Shown here piece by piece: positions 55,209 through 63,506 of a stretch of DNA of 64,000 nucleotides. Source of the DNA: an uncultured Clostridia bacterium (GTDB lineage Bacteria > Bacillota > Clostridia > Oscillospirales > Acutalibacteraceae); assembly GCA_947598155.1 (NCBI GenBank), contig CANQFC010000004.1, positions 124,001-188,000 on the forward strand, written 5' to 3'. The notes under the pieces were generated by a model. That model ran no database searches. It saw only the letters and a list, made by a program, of their open reading frames with translations, and was not told the origin of the DNA. Position 1 is the stretch's first letter, and each line of letters opens with the position of its first letter. Position numbers and translations under genes: made by a program.

Positions 55209-57337
55209 TAAAAACTCTCCGAAAAGTAAATTTTTCTTGTGTCGGGATAAACCGTTATCTGCTCATCGCCCAAAGCTATAATTTGCGAATTTTCGTCTTT
55301 CAAGTACTTCTTCGCGTTTTCGCCGTTGACGGCGAAAGAGTCTGCACTTAAAATAATTATATCATATTTCCTGTCAAAATCCAATATATTTTGCAGGGAT
55401 TTATCGGAGGAGATATAAATATCTTCTCTGCCGTTTGTTATTATGACCGTTTTTGACGACGGAGCGGCTACGGATATTACGCCGCCGAGCGCAACGGATT
55501 TAACTCTTTCTTTGCAGACGCCGCCGTTTGGAATAGCCGTTTTTTCTCCGCAGAAGGCGAACGACATCGCCGGATAATCCTCTGTGACGCTTTTTATTTC
55601 GGCAAAAGCATCACTGCCGCTTTCCGGTATCAAAATACAACCTATTGTTTTAAGATTGTGCCTTTTCAGCATATTGCCCGCCTCATAATCTGCATTTCTG
55701 CTTTCCGTACCTATAAAAACGCTGTCATAGCCGTCACGCACTAAAGCGCATACCGCTCCGTCGCTTATTGAAACATCGACAGACGGATGCGCAAATTCAA
55801 AATTTTCATTTACTGCAACCGTAAATATAAATCCGGCTGTCAAAACCGCAGGCAAAATTGAATTTTTTACCACGCGAAATCTTTTCGGCAATAAAATCGC
55901 CGCCGAAACCGCAATCGCAAATATAAGGAACACCTTAAAATGCAGGGAAGATACGGCAACAGTCGAATAACGCATCATTCCTATTTTTTCTGCTATAAAA
56001 ATGACAGCCCTTGAGATTATTCCCGCGAAATAAAAAATACATTTCGCCAAAGGAGCAATTCCTAAAAAGCGGACAAAAACCCCGCTGACGGTTAAAATCA
56101 TCAGCAACGACGACAAATCTATAATAAAGATATTTGAAACAAATGAAAATACGGGGAACATATCAAAAAACAGAATAAATACGGGAAGTGTAAATACAGA
56201 AACGGAAACGCTCACCGCAAAAGAATCCGCAATCAGTCTGCCTAAAAACCTTTTCGTTACCAATTTGCCGCCTTTGCTTTTATAAATAAAAGTGTGGATT
56301 TTGCCCGCAAACAGAATAAGTCCTAATGTTGAACCTACGGAAAGTAAAAAAGACGGCGAATACACGGAAAAAGGATTTTGTATAAGCAGTACAGTCACGG
56401 CAACGCCTAAAGAATTTAGGCTGTCGGAATCTCTGTTTAAAATTTTGGAGAGATTTATTATAAAAATCATTATACCCGCTCTTACAACCGATACCGAAAA
56501 ACCCGTTAAGGCGAGATAAAGCAGAATAAACACCGCCGTTACCGCTGTATTAAGAATTTTTCTTTTGCGCAGAATCGGAATGAATTTTGACAGGAAAACA
56601 GTCCATAAGGTTAAATGCAGTCCCGAAACCACCAGCAAATGCGCCGTACCCGAATAGTTAAAGCAGTTGCGCAAATATGTGCCGATTCCGCTCCTGTCGC
56701 CGATAGTCATTCCTACGGCTACCGCGCCTGTTTCATTTGGAAGATACGACTGAACAACCGTTTTAAAATATCGTTTTACAGCGCCAATCGCTTTATAATA
56801 CCTGCTCTCGCCTTTTACGCGGACATTTTCCGCGTTGTAAACGGTAAAATATAATTTATCAGCGAGCAGGGATTTAACATTTTTTGACTGTTTACCTGTA
56901 CCGTTGCTTTTAAATTCCGCGACCGCAGTAATTTTTTCGCCCTCGCGAAGACCTGTGCCGTCTCTGTTGTAAGCCGTAACGCAAAAATTCTCATTTTTGC
57001 CGTTTACGCTGTCAACCTCTATTTCCAGCTTTTCATATGTACCGTAATATTCGCTTTTTGTAACCGTTCCCGAAAATTCAACGGTTTTGTTTTCGTAAAC
57101 CGATACTGCCGACATATCCTTCATAATAAAAAGCAGTGAAACCGAAACTGCGGCAACGGCAAACGACGTAAAAATTATCCAAATATGCTTTGATTTAAGC
57201 GAAACAGCGCATACGGATAATAAAAATACAGCCAATGCCGCAGCACAAACGGCACTGACTGCAAAAAGTCCTGAATTAACCATAAAAGCCGATGCGATAA
57301 GGCAAATTACTCCTATAAACGCAAACGGCCTTTTCAT
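55208..57337 (-). CDS. comEC: DNA internalisation competence protein
   Basis: A 709-residue membrane channel for uptake of single-stranded DNA. N-terminal membrane segments, then an OB-like domain (about 70-160), the ComEC core with VSGLHLTLWTVFLSKF and SVVRAGIMI, further membrane helices to about 475, and a shortened C-terminal soluble part (about 500-709). That C-terminal part lacks the clear HxHxDH metal motif of the beta-lactamase-like domain seen in B. subtilis ComEC, so that domain looks degenerate. Other com genes are not in the window. Confidence 0.87.
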   Translation of the reverse strand: MKRPFAFIGVICLIASAFMVNSGLFAVSAVCAAALAVFLLSVCAVSLKSKHIWIIFTSFAVAAVSVSLLFIMKDMSAVSVYENKTVEFSGTVTKSEYYGTYEKLEIEVDSVNGKNENFCVTAYNRDGTGLREGEKITAVAEFKSNGTGKQSKNVKSLLADKLYFTVYNAENVRVKGESRYYKAIGAVKRYFKTVVQSYLPNETGAVAVGMTIGDRSGIGTYLRNCFNYSGTAHLLVVSGLHLTLWTVFLSKFIPILRKRKILNTAVTAVFILLYLALTGFSVSVVRAGIMIFIINLSKILNRDSDSLNSLGVAVTVLLIQNPFSVYSPSFLLSVGSTLGLILFAGKIHTFIYKSKGGKLVTKRFLGRLIADSFAVSVSVSVFTLPVFILFFDMFPVFSFVSNIFIIDLSSLLMILTVSGVFVRFLGIAPLAKCIFYFAGIISRAVIFIAEKIGMMRYSTVAVSSLHFKVFLIFAIAVSAAILLPKRFRVVKNSILPAVLTAGFIFTVAVNENFEFAHPSVDVSISDGAVCALVRDGYDSVFIGTESRNADYEAGNMLKRHNLKTIGCILIPESGSDAFAEIKSVTEDYPAMSFAFCGEKTAIPNGGVCKERVKSVALGGVISVAAPSSKTVIITNGREDIYISSDKSLQNILDFDRKYDIIILSADSFAVNGENAKKYLKDENSQIIALGDEQITVYPDTRKIYFSESF

Positions 57338-57340
57338 TCT

Positions 57341-57676
57341 TTACACCAGCTTTTCGTTAAGATTTGACCCGCTCAAAATATGGAAATGAAGATGCTTTAC
57401 CGTCTGCCCTGCGCCCTCTCCGCAGTTATTTATTATGCGGTAATCGGTAACGCCGAGTATCTTTGCGATTTCGGGTATTTTTTCAAAAATGTACGCTACA
57501 ATACCCGAGTTTTCAGCTGTTATCGCGTTGGCGCAGCAGATATGCTCTTTCGGAATCACAAGCACGTGAACGTCCGCCTGCGGCGCAATATCCTTAAAGC
57601 AGAGAATTTTTTCGTCCTCATATATTTTTGTTGACGGAATATCCCCCGCTATTATCTTACAAAACAAGCAATCCAT
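57341..57676 (-). CDS. HIT (histidine triad) family hydrolase
   Basis: 111 residues of the Hint branch. The histidine triad HLHFHIL lies near 95-101, preceded by FCKIIAGDIPS and HVLVIPKEH. Hydrolyses adenosine 5'-monophosphoramidates. It lies between alaS (12 nt) and comEC (3 nt) in the same operon. Confidence 0.94.
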   Translation of the reverse strand: MDCLFCKIIAGDIPSTKIYEDEKILCFKDIAPQADVHVLVIPKEHICCANAITAENSGIVAYIFEKIPEIAKILGVTDYRIINNCGEGAGQTVKHLHFHILSGSNLNEKLV

Positions 57677-57688
57677 ATATATTTCTCC

Positions 57689-60328
57689 TTACTTTAAAAG
57701 AGTTTTTAAAATATCGTCTGCGTTTACAAGCGCGTCGTCAATCTTTGTAATGTCTTTTCCGCCGGCCATCGCCATATCAGGTTTGCCGCCGCCGTTGCCG
57801 CCCGCGATTTTTGCAACCTCACGGACAATATTCCCCGCGTGAGCGCCCATTTTTATTGCCGCCTTGTTACACGAGCAGACAAATGTGGCAGTGCCTTTTT
57901 CGGCGTTTTTGCCGGCTATAACCGCAACCGTTGCCTCAGGCGCATCGCAAACGCTTGAGGCCATGGTGCGCAGTGAATCGGCCGTTTCCTCGCCGGCGCT
58001 GTACACAACGAGTTTTACGCCCTTTACGTCTATCGCTCCGGCGATAATGCCCGACGTTTTAAACGAATTTATTTCGTCTTTCAGCTTAATTATCTCTTTT
58101 TCTTTTTCTTTGAGCTCAGCCGACACAGCCTCGGCGCGTTTCGCAATGTCACGCGGATTCGACGCTTTAAGCGCTCCTGCGGTTTCATTTATAAGAATAT
58201 TATTTTTGTTGATATAATCAAGAACGCCCTTGCCCGTTACAGCGGTAATTCTTCTTACACCCGCGGCCACCGACGACTCCGAAATAATTTTGAAAAGACC
58301 TATTTCGGACGTGTTTTTAACGTGAGTGCCGCCGCAAAGCTCGGTTGAATAATCCCCTGCCTTTACAACTCTTACAACATCGCCGTATTTTTCGCTGAAC
58401 AGCGCCATAGCGCCCTGTTTTTTCGCCTCTTCAATGCTCATCTCTTCGGTAGTTACGGGAAGAGACGCAAAAATAACGTCGTTTACCCCGTTTTCAACCG
58501 CTTTAAGTTCCCCGTCGGTAAGCGCGGAAAAATGCGAAAAGTCAAATCTCATTTCCTCAGCGTTTACAAGCTGACCTGCCTGCTCAACGTGAGTGCCGAG
58601 GAGCTTTCTTAAGGTCGCCTGTAAAAGGTGCGCTGACGTATGGTTCCGCATAACGGATTTTCTCACATCTTCATCTATTTTTGCAAGAGCCGACGAGCCT
58701 GCTGAAATGCTTTCACCGTCGCTTATGAATCCGTGATGCAGAAAAACGCCCTCGGAGGTTTTCGTTGTCGACGTTACGGTAAATACCGAGCCGTCTGCGG
58801 TGATTTTGCCTATATCGCCGACCTGTCCGCCGCCCTCGCCGTAAAATACGGTTTGGTCAAGAACTATTGTGGCGTTATCTTCGCCGGAGATAAAGTCGAC
58901 CTTTTTTCCGCCGGCAATAATCGCGGTAATTTTGGCGTTGCAGGAAAATTCGCCGTATCCTAAAAACTTTGTCGCGGGCATATCCTTAGTTGCGTTTTCA
59001 GAGCCCGCCCACGCCTCTTTACCGGCGTCCTTACGGGCGTTTCTGGCTCTGTCGTGCTGTTCCTTGACAAGCTCTTTAAATCTTTCCTCGTCGACCGTCA
59101 TTTTTCTCTCTTCAAGAATTTCTTTTGTAAGGTCAATGGGGAATCCAAACGTGTCGGAAAGCTTAAACGCGTCTTCGCCGGAAAGGCATTTGCCATCAAT
59201 ATCGTCTATCATTTTTTCAAGTATCTGAAGACCTGTGTCAACTGTCTTGCCGAAATTCTCTTCTTCGTTTAAAATTACCTTTACAATAAAATCTTTCTTT
59301 TCAAGAAGATTCGGGTACGCGCCCGCGTTTTCTTTTATAACGGTTTCGCAAACCTCAAAAAGGAACGGGCGCTCAATTCCGAGCAGTCTCCCGTGGCGGG
59401 CCGCGCGGCGGAGCAGTCGGCGGAGAACATATCCTCTTCCCGCATTTGTCGGCATAATACCGTCGCCTATCATCATAGTTGTACTTCTGATATGATCGGT
59501 TATAACGCGCAGAGATATATCTTTTTCGGCGTCCTTATGATACTCCACATTCGCAATTTTCATAATGTGTTTCATAATGTTCTGGACGGTGTCTACCTCA
59601 AAAAGATTGTCAACGCCCTGAGAAATGCAGGCAAGCCTTTCAAGCCCCATACCCGTATCAATGTTGGGGTTAGCGAGCCGTGAATAATTATTGTTGCCGT
59701 CGTTGTCAAACTGAGTGAACACCAAGTTCCATAATTCCATATATCTGTCGCAGTCACAGCCTACTTTGCAGTCGGGCTTGCCGCAGCCGTATTTTTCGCC
59801 GCGGTCATAGTGAATTTCGGAACAGGGGCCGCAAGGACCGGCGCCGTGCTCCCAAAAGTTGTCCGCCTTGCCGAAACGGTAAACGTGCGACGGGTCAACG
59901 CCGACCTTCTTCGTCCAAATATCGTAAGCCTCATCGTCCTCCTCATAAACGGTGACGTAAAGCCTTTCGGGGTCTATCTTCATAACCTCGGTGCAAAACT
60001 CCCACGCCCACGGTATAACCTCATTTTTAAAATAGTCGCCGAATGAGAAATTGCCGAGCATTTCAAAATAAGTTCCGTGGCGCGCGGTTTTGCCCACGTT
60101 TTCAATATCTGGAGTTCTGATACATTTCTGACAAGTGGTAACACGCTTTTTCGGCGGAGTTACCTCGCCCGTAAAATACTTTTTCATGGGCGCCATACCT
60201 GAATTTATAAGCAATAAGCTCTTGTCGTTGTTTGGAATAAGAGAGAAACTGTCAAGGCGCAGATGCCCCTTGCTTTCAAAAAACGATAAATATTTTTCTC
60301 TTAACTCGTTAAGTCCTGTCCATTCCAT
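57689..60328 (-). CDS. alaS: Alanyl-tRNA synthetase
   Basis: 879 residues, complete. Class II catalytic core at the N-terminus (SGMAPMKKYFTGE, HGTYFEMLGNFSFGDYFK), editing domain with RNHTSAHLLQATLRKLLG and TELCGGTHVKN (zinc ligands), and the C-terminal C-Ala domain after a coiled coil. First gene of an operon with the HIT protein, comEC, holA and rnmV. I see no T-box leader upstream. Confidence 0.98.
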   Translation of the reverse strand: MEWTGLNELREKYLSFFESKGHLRLDSFSLIPNNDKSLLLINSGMAPMKKYFTGEVTPPKKRVTTCQKCIRTPDIENVGKTARHGTYFEMLGNFSFGDYFKNEVIPWAWEFCTEVMKIDPERLYVTVYEEDDEAYDIWTKKVGVDPSHVYRFGKADNFWEHGAGPCGPCSEIHYDRGEKYGCGKPDCKVGCDCDRYMELWNLVFTQFDNDGNNNYSRLANPNIDTGMGLERLACISQGVDNLFEVDTVQNIMKHIMKIANVEYHKDAEKDISLRVITDHIRSTTMMIGDGIMPTNAGRGYVLRRLLRRAARHGRLLGIERPFLFEVCETVIKENAGAYPNLLEKKDFIVKVILNEEENFGKTVDTGLQILEKMIDDIDGKCLSGEDAFKLSDTFGFPIDLTKEILEERKMTVDEERFKELVKEQHDRARNARKDAGKEAWAGSENATKDMPATKFLGYGEFSCNAKITAIIAGGKKVDFISGEDNATIVLDQTVFYGEGGGQVGDIGKITADGSVFTVTSTTKTSEGVFLHHGFISDGESISAGSSALAKIDEDVRKSVMRNHTSAHLLQATLRKLLGTHVEQAGQLVNAEEMRFDFSHFSALTDGELKAVENGVNDVIFASLPVTTEEMSIEEAKKQGAMALFSEKYGDVVRVVKAGDYSTELCGGTHVKNTSEIGLFKIISESSVAAGVRRITAVTGKGVLDYINKNNILINETAGALKASNPRDIAKRAEAVSAELKEKEKEIIKLKDEINSFKTSGIIAGAIDVKGVKLVVYSAGEETADSLRTMASSVCDAPEATVAVIAGKNAEKGTATFVCSCNKAAIKMGAHAGNIVREVAKIAGGNGGGKPDMAMAGGKDITKIDDALVNADDILKTLLK

Positions 60329-60365
60329 TGAGAAATCACCTTAATTCAAAATCATAATCTTGTAG

Positions 60366-60395
60366 ATTATACAATAATCTTACTTGCAATGTCAA
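60366..60395 (-). promoter_or_regulatory. Sigma-A promoter of alaS operon
   Basis: Minus strand TTGACA (60390-60395), 18-nt spacer, TATAAT (60366-60371). Start codon about 38 nt from the -10. Confidence 0.85.
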
Positions 60396-60404
60396 TAAAA
60401 ACTA

Positions 60405-60433
60405 TTGCTTTATACGGACAAATTCTTTATAAT
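60405..60433 (+). promoter_or_regulatory. Sigma-A promoter of the DISM kinase operon
   Basis: TTGCTT at 60405-60410, 17-nt spacer, TATAAT at 60428-60433. It is back to back with the alaS promoter, only 9 bp between the two -35 boxes. Confidence 0.8.
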
Positions 60434-60461
60434 GTAATAAAGAACTTTGGGAGTTGGGATT

Positions 60462-62351
60462 TTGAACATAAAGACGAGAACAAAATCAAATCTTCTTTTA
60501 ATATTGGCGGTCATGTTGGTTTTTAGCATATCGTCGGTACCTTTTCTTATTTCAAAGCTCCAATCGGACAAAATGCGCGCTCCGTCTGCCGAAAAAGGCG
60601 TTGCGGACTTTTCGGATACTGCCGTGAGCAAAAACATTCCCATTTACCTTAAAGGCGAATGGGCGGAATACTATGGCAAATGGATAGAGTCCGACGAGTT
60701 AAATAAAGAAACTCTGAACAAAAATTTTTATTCACTGCCTGTCAATTTTTTCAGCTCTTTTGAGGACATAAATTCGCCTCTGGGCGACAAATCCTCTTAC
60801 ATTATTACAATAAAAAATCTTGATATGCAAAACGCCGTAATTTACATACCTCATTTTGCGGGCTCATACAGGATTTTTGTTAACGGCCTGCTTGTTTCGC
60901 AAAGCGGCGAATACAGCGGCAGCGGCACAAAAGCCAACCTTTCCGCAAATATGGATGTACTGAATTTTAACAAAAATAATACATATGAGATAGTTATTGA
61001 GGTTTCCTGCAACTATATGCCGGGGCTTTATATGACCCCGTCAATCGCAAACGCCGAATATGTTTCATCGCGCTCGGGTTCAGCCGCCACACTCCGCAGC
61101 ATAATTTTCGGCGCCGTTGCCTTTTGCACGGTGTTGTTCTTCGCGTATTCTTTGACCAAAAATAAAATATTCCATTCAAAATGGCTCCCCGTCTTGTTCC
61201 TTGTAATAATGATGCGCCTCGCAATTTCAACCGAAGGGTACTCATCGTTTGGATTCATTTTTTCAAAGCTTGATTACGAGGAATTAACTCTGCTTATTTG
61301 CAGTTCTACATTTATAATAAAGCTAATATCCCTGCTTTTCTACACAGAAACGCTTGACATAAAGCTAAATAAAAATCTTTCGCTGATATTCTGCGCGCTG
61401 TTCCTACTGTTTACCGCCGTTTACTGCGCCGTACCAAAAACGGTTTACACGCCGTTCTACAACATAATAGTACAGCTTGCAACGCTTCCGCTGGACATAA
61501 TACTGCTCGGCTACCTTACCGACGGCATTGCCCGTAAAGTGCCGTATGCCGTTTCTTACACGGTAGGTTACATAGCGATTCTTTCAGGGCTTTTAATCGA
61601 CTGCTTTTACATTAACGGACTTATAGCCTATAATTCCTCATCGTATTTACCGCTGCTGTGCGCATTCTTTGTCGTCTCGTTTTCCGCAATATTCATAAAA
61701 AAAATTACCGAAATTTATCACGCGGCGTTAAAGGCCGCTGAGCTTGACAAGCAGCTGTCAAACGCGCATATGGCGATTATGTTTTCGCAAATTCAGCCCC
61801 ACTTTCTCTATAACGCTCTCAATACAATAAAATATCTTATTAAACGCGACCCGCAAAAAGCTGAAAAGGCACTGGTCTCTTTCTCATATTACCTTCGGGG
61901 AAATATGGATTCGCTGACGCAAAAAACACCTATCCCCTTTACCGACGAGCTTGAGCATATCAAGCATTACTCCGATATTGAGCTGCTGCGGTTCGGGGAC
62001 AGAATAAATGTTGAATACGATATTAAGTGCGACTCTTTCAGCGTGCCGGCGCTTAGTATTCAGCCTATCGTCGAAAACGCGATAAAACACGGTATCACTA
62101 AAAATCCGAACGGAGGAACGGTTAAAATCTCCTCTTTTGAAAAAGACGAATATTACTGCGTAAAGATTGACGACGACGGCGTCGGATTTGATATTGACAA
62201 CCCTGACCTTACGGACGACGGCAATCACGCCCATATCGGACTTGAAAATGTTGCCGCAAGGCTCAAAGCCATGTCAAACGCTGACCTTGAAATAAAAAGC
62301 CAAGAGGGCAAGGGAACGCACGTTACAATTAAAATTCCGAAAACAACATAG
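60462..62351 (+). CDS. 7TMR-DISM sensor histidine kinase, LytS/His_kinase type
   Basis: About 629 residues from TTG 60462 (GGGAG 8 nt upstream; a TTG at 60447 is the alternative). N-terminal membrane anchor, an extracellular jelly-roll domain (about 70-200, resembling 7TMR-DISMED domains), seven membrane helices (about 210-420), then a kinase core of the LytS type with His447 in QIQPHFLYNALNTIKYL and an ATPase domain with the NGITKN-like N box, DDDGVGFD and GLENVAARL. The 7TMR-DISM arrangement senses extracellular, probably carbohydrate-type, ligands. Its regulator partner is the next gene. Confidence 0.9.
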   Translation: MNIKTRTKSNLLLILAVMLVFSISSVPFLISKLQSDKMRAPSAEKGVADFSDTAVSKNIPIYLKGEWAEYYGKWIESDELNKETLNKNFYSLPVNFFSSFEDINSPLGDKSSYIITIKNLDMQNAVIYIPHFAGSYRIFVNGLLVSQSGEYSGSGTKANLSANMDVLNFNKNNTYEIVIEVSCNYMPGLYMTPSIANAEYVSSRSGSAATLRSIIFGAVAFCTVLFFAYSLTKNKIFHSKWLPVLFLVIMMRLAISTEGYSSFGFIFSKLDYEELTLLICSSTFIIKLISLLFYTETLDIKLNKNLSLIFCALFLLFTAVYCAVPKTVYTPFYNIIVQLATLPLDIILLGYLTDGIARKVPYAVSYTVGYIAILSGLLIDCFYINGLIAYNSSSYLPLLCAFFVVSFSAIFIKKITEIYHAALKAAELDKQLSNAHMAIMFSQIQPHFLYNALNTIKYLIKRDPQKAEKALVSFSYYLRGNMDSLTQKTPIPFTDELEHIKHYSDIELLRFGDRINVEYDIKCDSFSVPALSIQPIVENAIKHGITKNPNGGTVKISSFEKDEYYCVKIDDDGVGFDIDNPDLTDDGNHAHIGLENVAARLKAMSNADLEIKSQEGKGTHVTIKIPKTT

Positions 62352-62353
62352 CT

Positions 62354-62490
62354 TAAATAAGATGTCCCCGCCTCTATTGGCGGCAGGTTCCGGTTCGGAG
62401 TCAGAAGGGATTTGGCTCCCTTTCCGATTATCTCAATCGGCTGTTGCCGCAAAGGCCTGCGTTAAATGACATAGCAATCCCCTTATTGAA
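62354..62490 (+). repeat. Composite intergenic repeat: ATGTCCCC family plus TTCAATAAG family
   Basis: From 62354: ATAAGATGTCCCCGCCTC, GGCGGCAGGTTCC (compare 48950-48975), AATCGGCTGTTGCCGCA at 62435-62451 (exact complement at 53468-53484), AGGCCTGCGTTAA, then 62464-62490, whose minus strand reads TTCAATAAGGGGATTGC. It fills the 190-nt kinase-regulator spacer. Confidence 0.75.
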
Positions 62491-62543
62491 ACGAAAGGAA
62501 AGGTACAGAGCGATTTATACGCTTGTATCAAAAGGTGGTTCAA

Positions 62544-63359
62544 ATGAAAATAATGATAGTTGACGACGAGCGTCTTGCGGCGGAAGAACTTTACGATATA
62601 TGTATGTCGCACGGGCTCGTTACCGACGCGGTCGTTTTCAACAACCCGTCCGACGCGCTTGTTTACATTGCGCAGAACGATGACATTGACTTGGCTTTTC
62701 TTGACATTGAAATGCCGGTTATGACAGGTCTTGAGCTGGCGAGGAGAATAAACTCCATTAAAACGCGCACGAAAATTGTGTTCATCACGGGATTTAAAGA
62801 GTACGCTTATGACGCGTTCAGAATAAACGCAATAGGATATGTTTTAAAGCCTTATACTGACGAAATGGTGTTTAATGAGATTGAAAAGGCAAACGCTCTT
62901 TGGGGAACGGCTACAAAAAAGGACGTTACGGTAAAAACGTTCGGTTATTTTGACGTGTTTGTGAATGACAAGCCCGTTTTCTTTTCCAGCGCAAAGTCAA
63001 AGGAATTTTTCGCATTTTTGGTTGAACGTCAGGGCGGCTCCGTCAGCACAGAGCAAGCCATTGCGGCGCTTTGGCCCAACAGAAAATACGATGAATCAGT
63101 GCAGTCTCTTTTCAGGAAAGTTTTGAAAAGTCTGCGCTCATCGCTTGCCGACGCCGGAATATCAGACATATTTATCGACGTGCGCAATCAGCGGAGCGTT
63201 GATACTACCAAATTTTCCTGTGATCTTTACACATTTCTTGAAAATCCCCGTGAGAACGTAGACACATTCAGGGGCGAATATATGGAAGGCTACGGATTTG
63301 CAAGAGCCACCGCCTCAAAGCTCCGTGAAAAATATTACAGCATCAAAGGCGGAATATAA
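62544..63359 (+). CDS. Response regulator with SARP-like winged-helix output
   Basis: 271 residues from ATG 62544 (AAGGTGG site). The receiver has Asp54 in AFLDIEMPVM and Lys104-like KPY. The output (about 122-271) is not LytTR: VKTFGYFDVFVNDKPVFF followed by SSAKSKEFFAFLVERQGGSVSTEQAIAALWPN matches the winged helix of SARP/AfsR-type activators, with a shortened BTAD-like C-terminal region. That is an unusual partner for a LytS-type kinase. The pair is separated by 192 nt, so it may have its own promoter. Confidence 0.85.
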   Translation: MKIMIVDDERLAAEELYDICMSHGLVTDAVVFNNPSDALVYIAQNDDIDLAFLDIEMPVMTGLELARRINSIKTRTKIVFITGFKEYAYDAFRINAIGYVLKPYTDEMVFNEIEKANALWGTATKKDVTVKTFGYFDVFVNDKPVFFSSAKSKEFFAFLVERQGGSVSTEQAIAALWPNRKYDESVQSLFRKVLKSLRSSLADAGISDIFIDVRNQRSVDTTKFSCDLYTFLENPRENVDTFRGEYMEGYGFARATASKLREKYYSIKGGI

Positions 63360-63405
63360 CGCTGAATTACGTAAATTTGTGTAAAACTCCGTAAAGAAAT
63401 TCGCA

Positions 63406-63440
63406 AAAACCCCGCGGTATGTAGAATGCCGCGAGGTTTG
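63406..63440. terminator. Bidirectional terminator
   Basis: ACCCCGCGGTA pairs with TGCCGCGAGGT (one mismatch); the minus strand is followed by TTTTTGCG. Lies between the convergent response regulator and clpC. Confidence 0.75.
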
Positions 63441-63506
63441 TCTTTTATTGTTTTTATGATTTTAGACGGTATTTTTTCGTTTGCCCGTCCAATTAGAGCA
63501 AACATA

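Noticed and set aside
60329-60461. T-box or riboswitch upstream of alaS
   Set aside because: The spacer is only 130 nt shared by two promoters, with no T-box core and a short leader.
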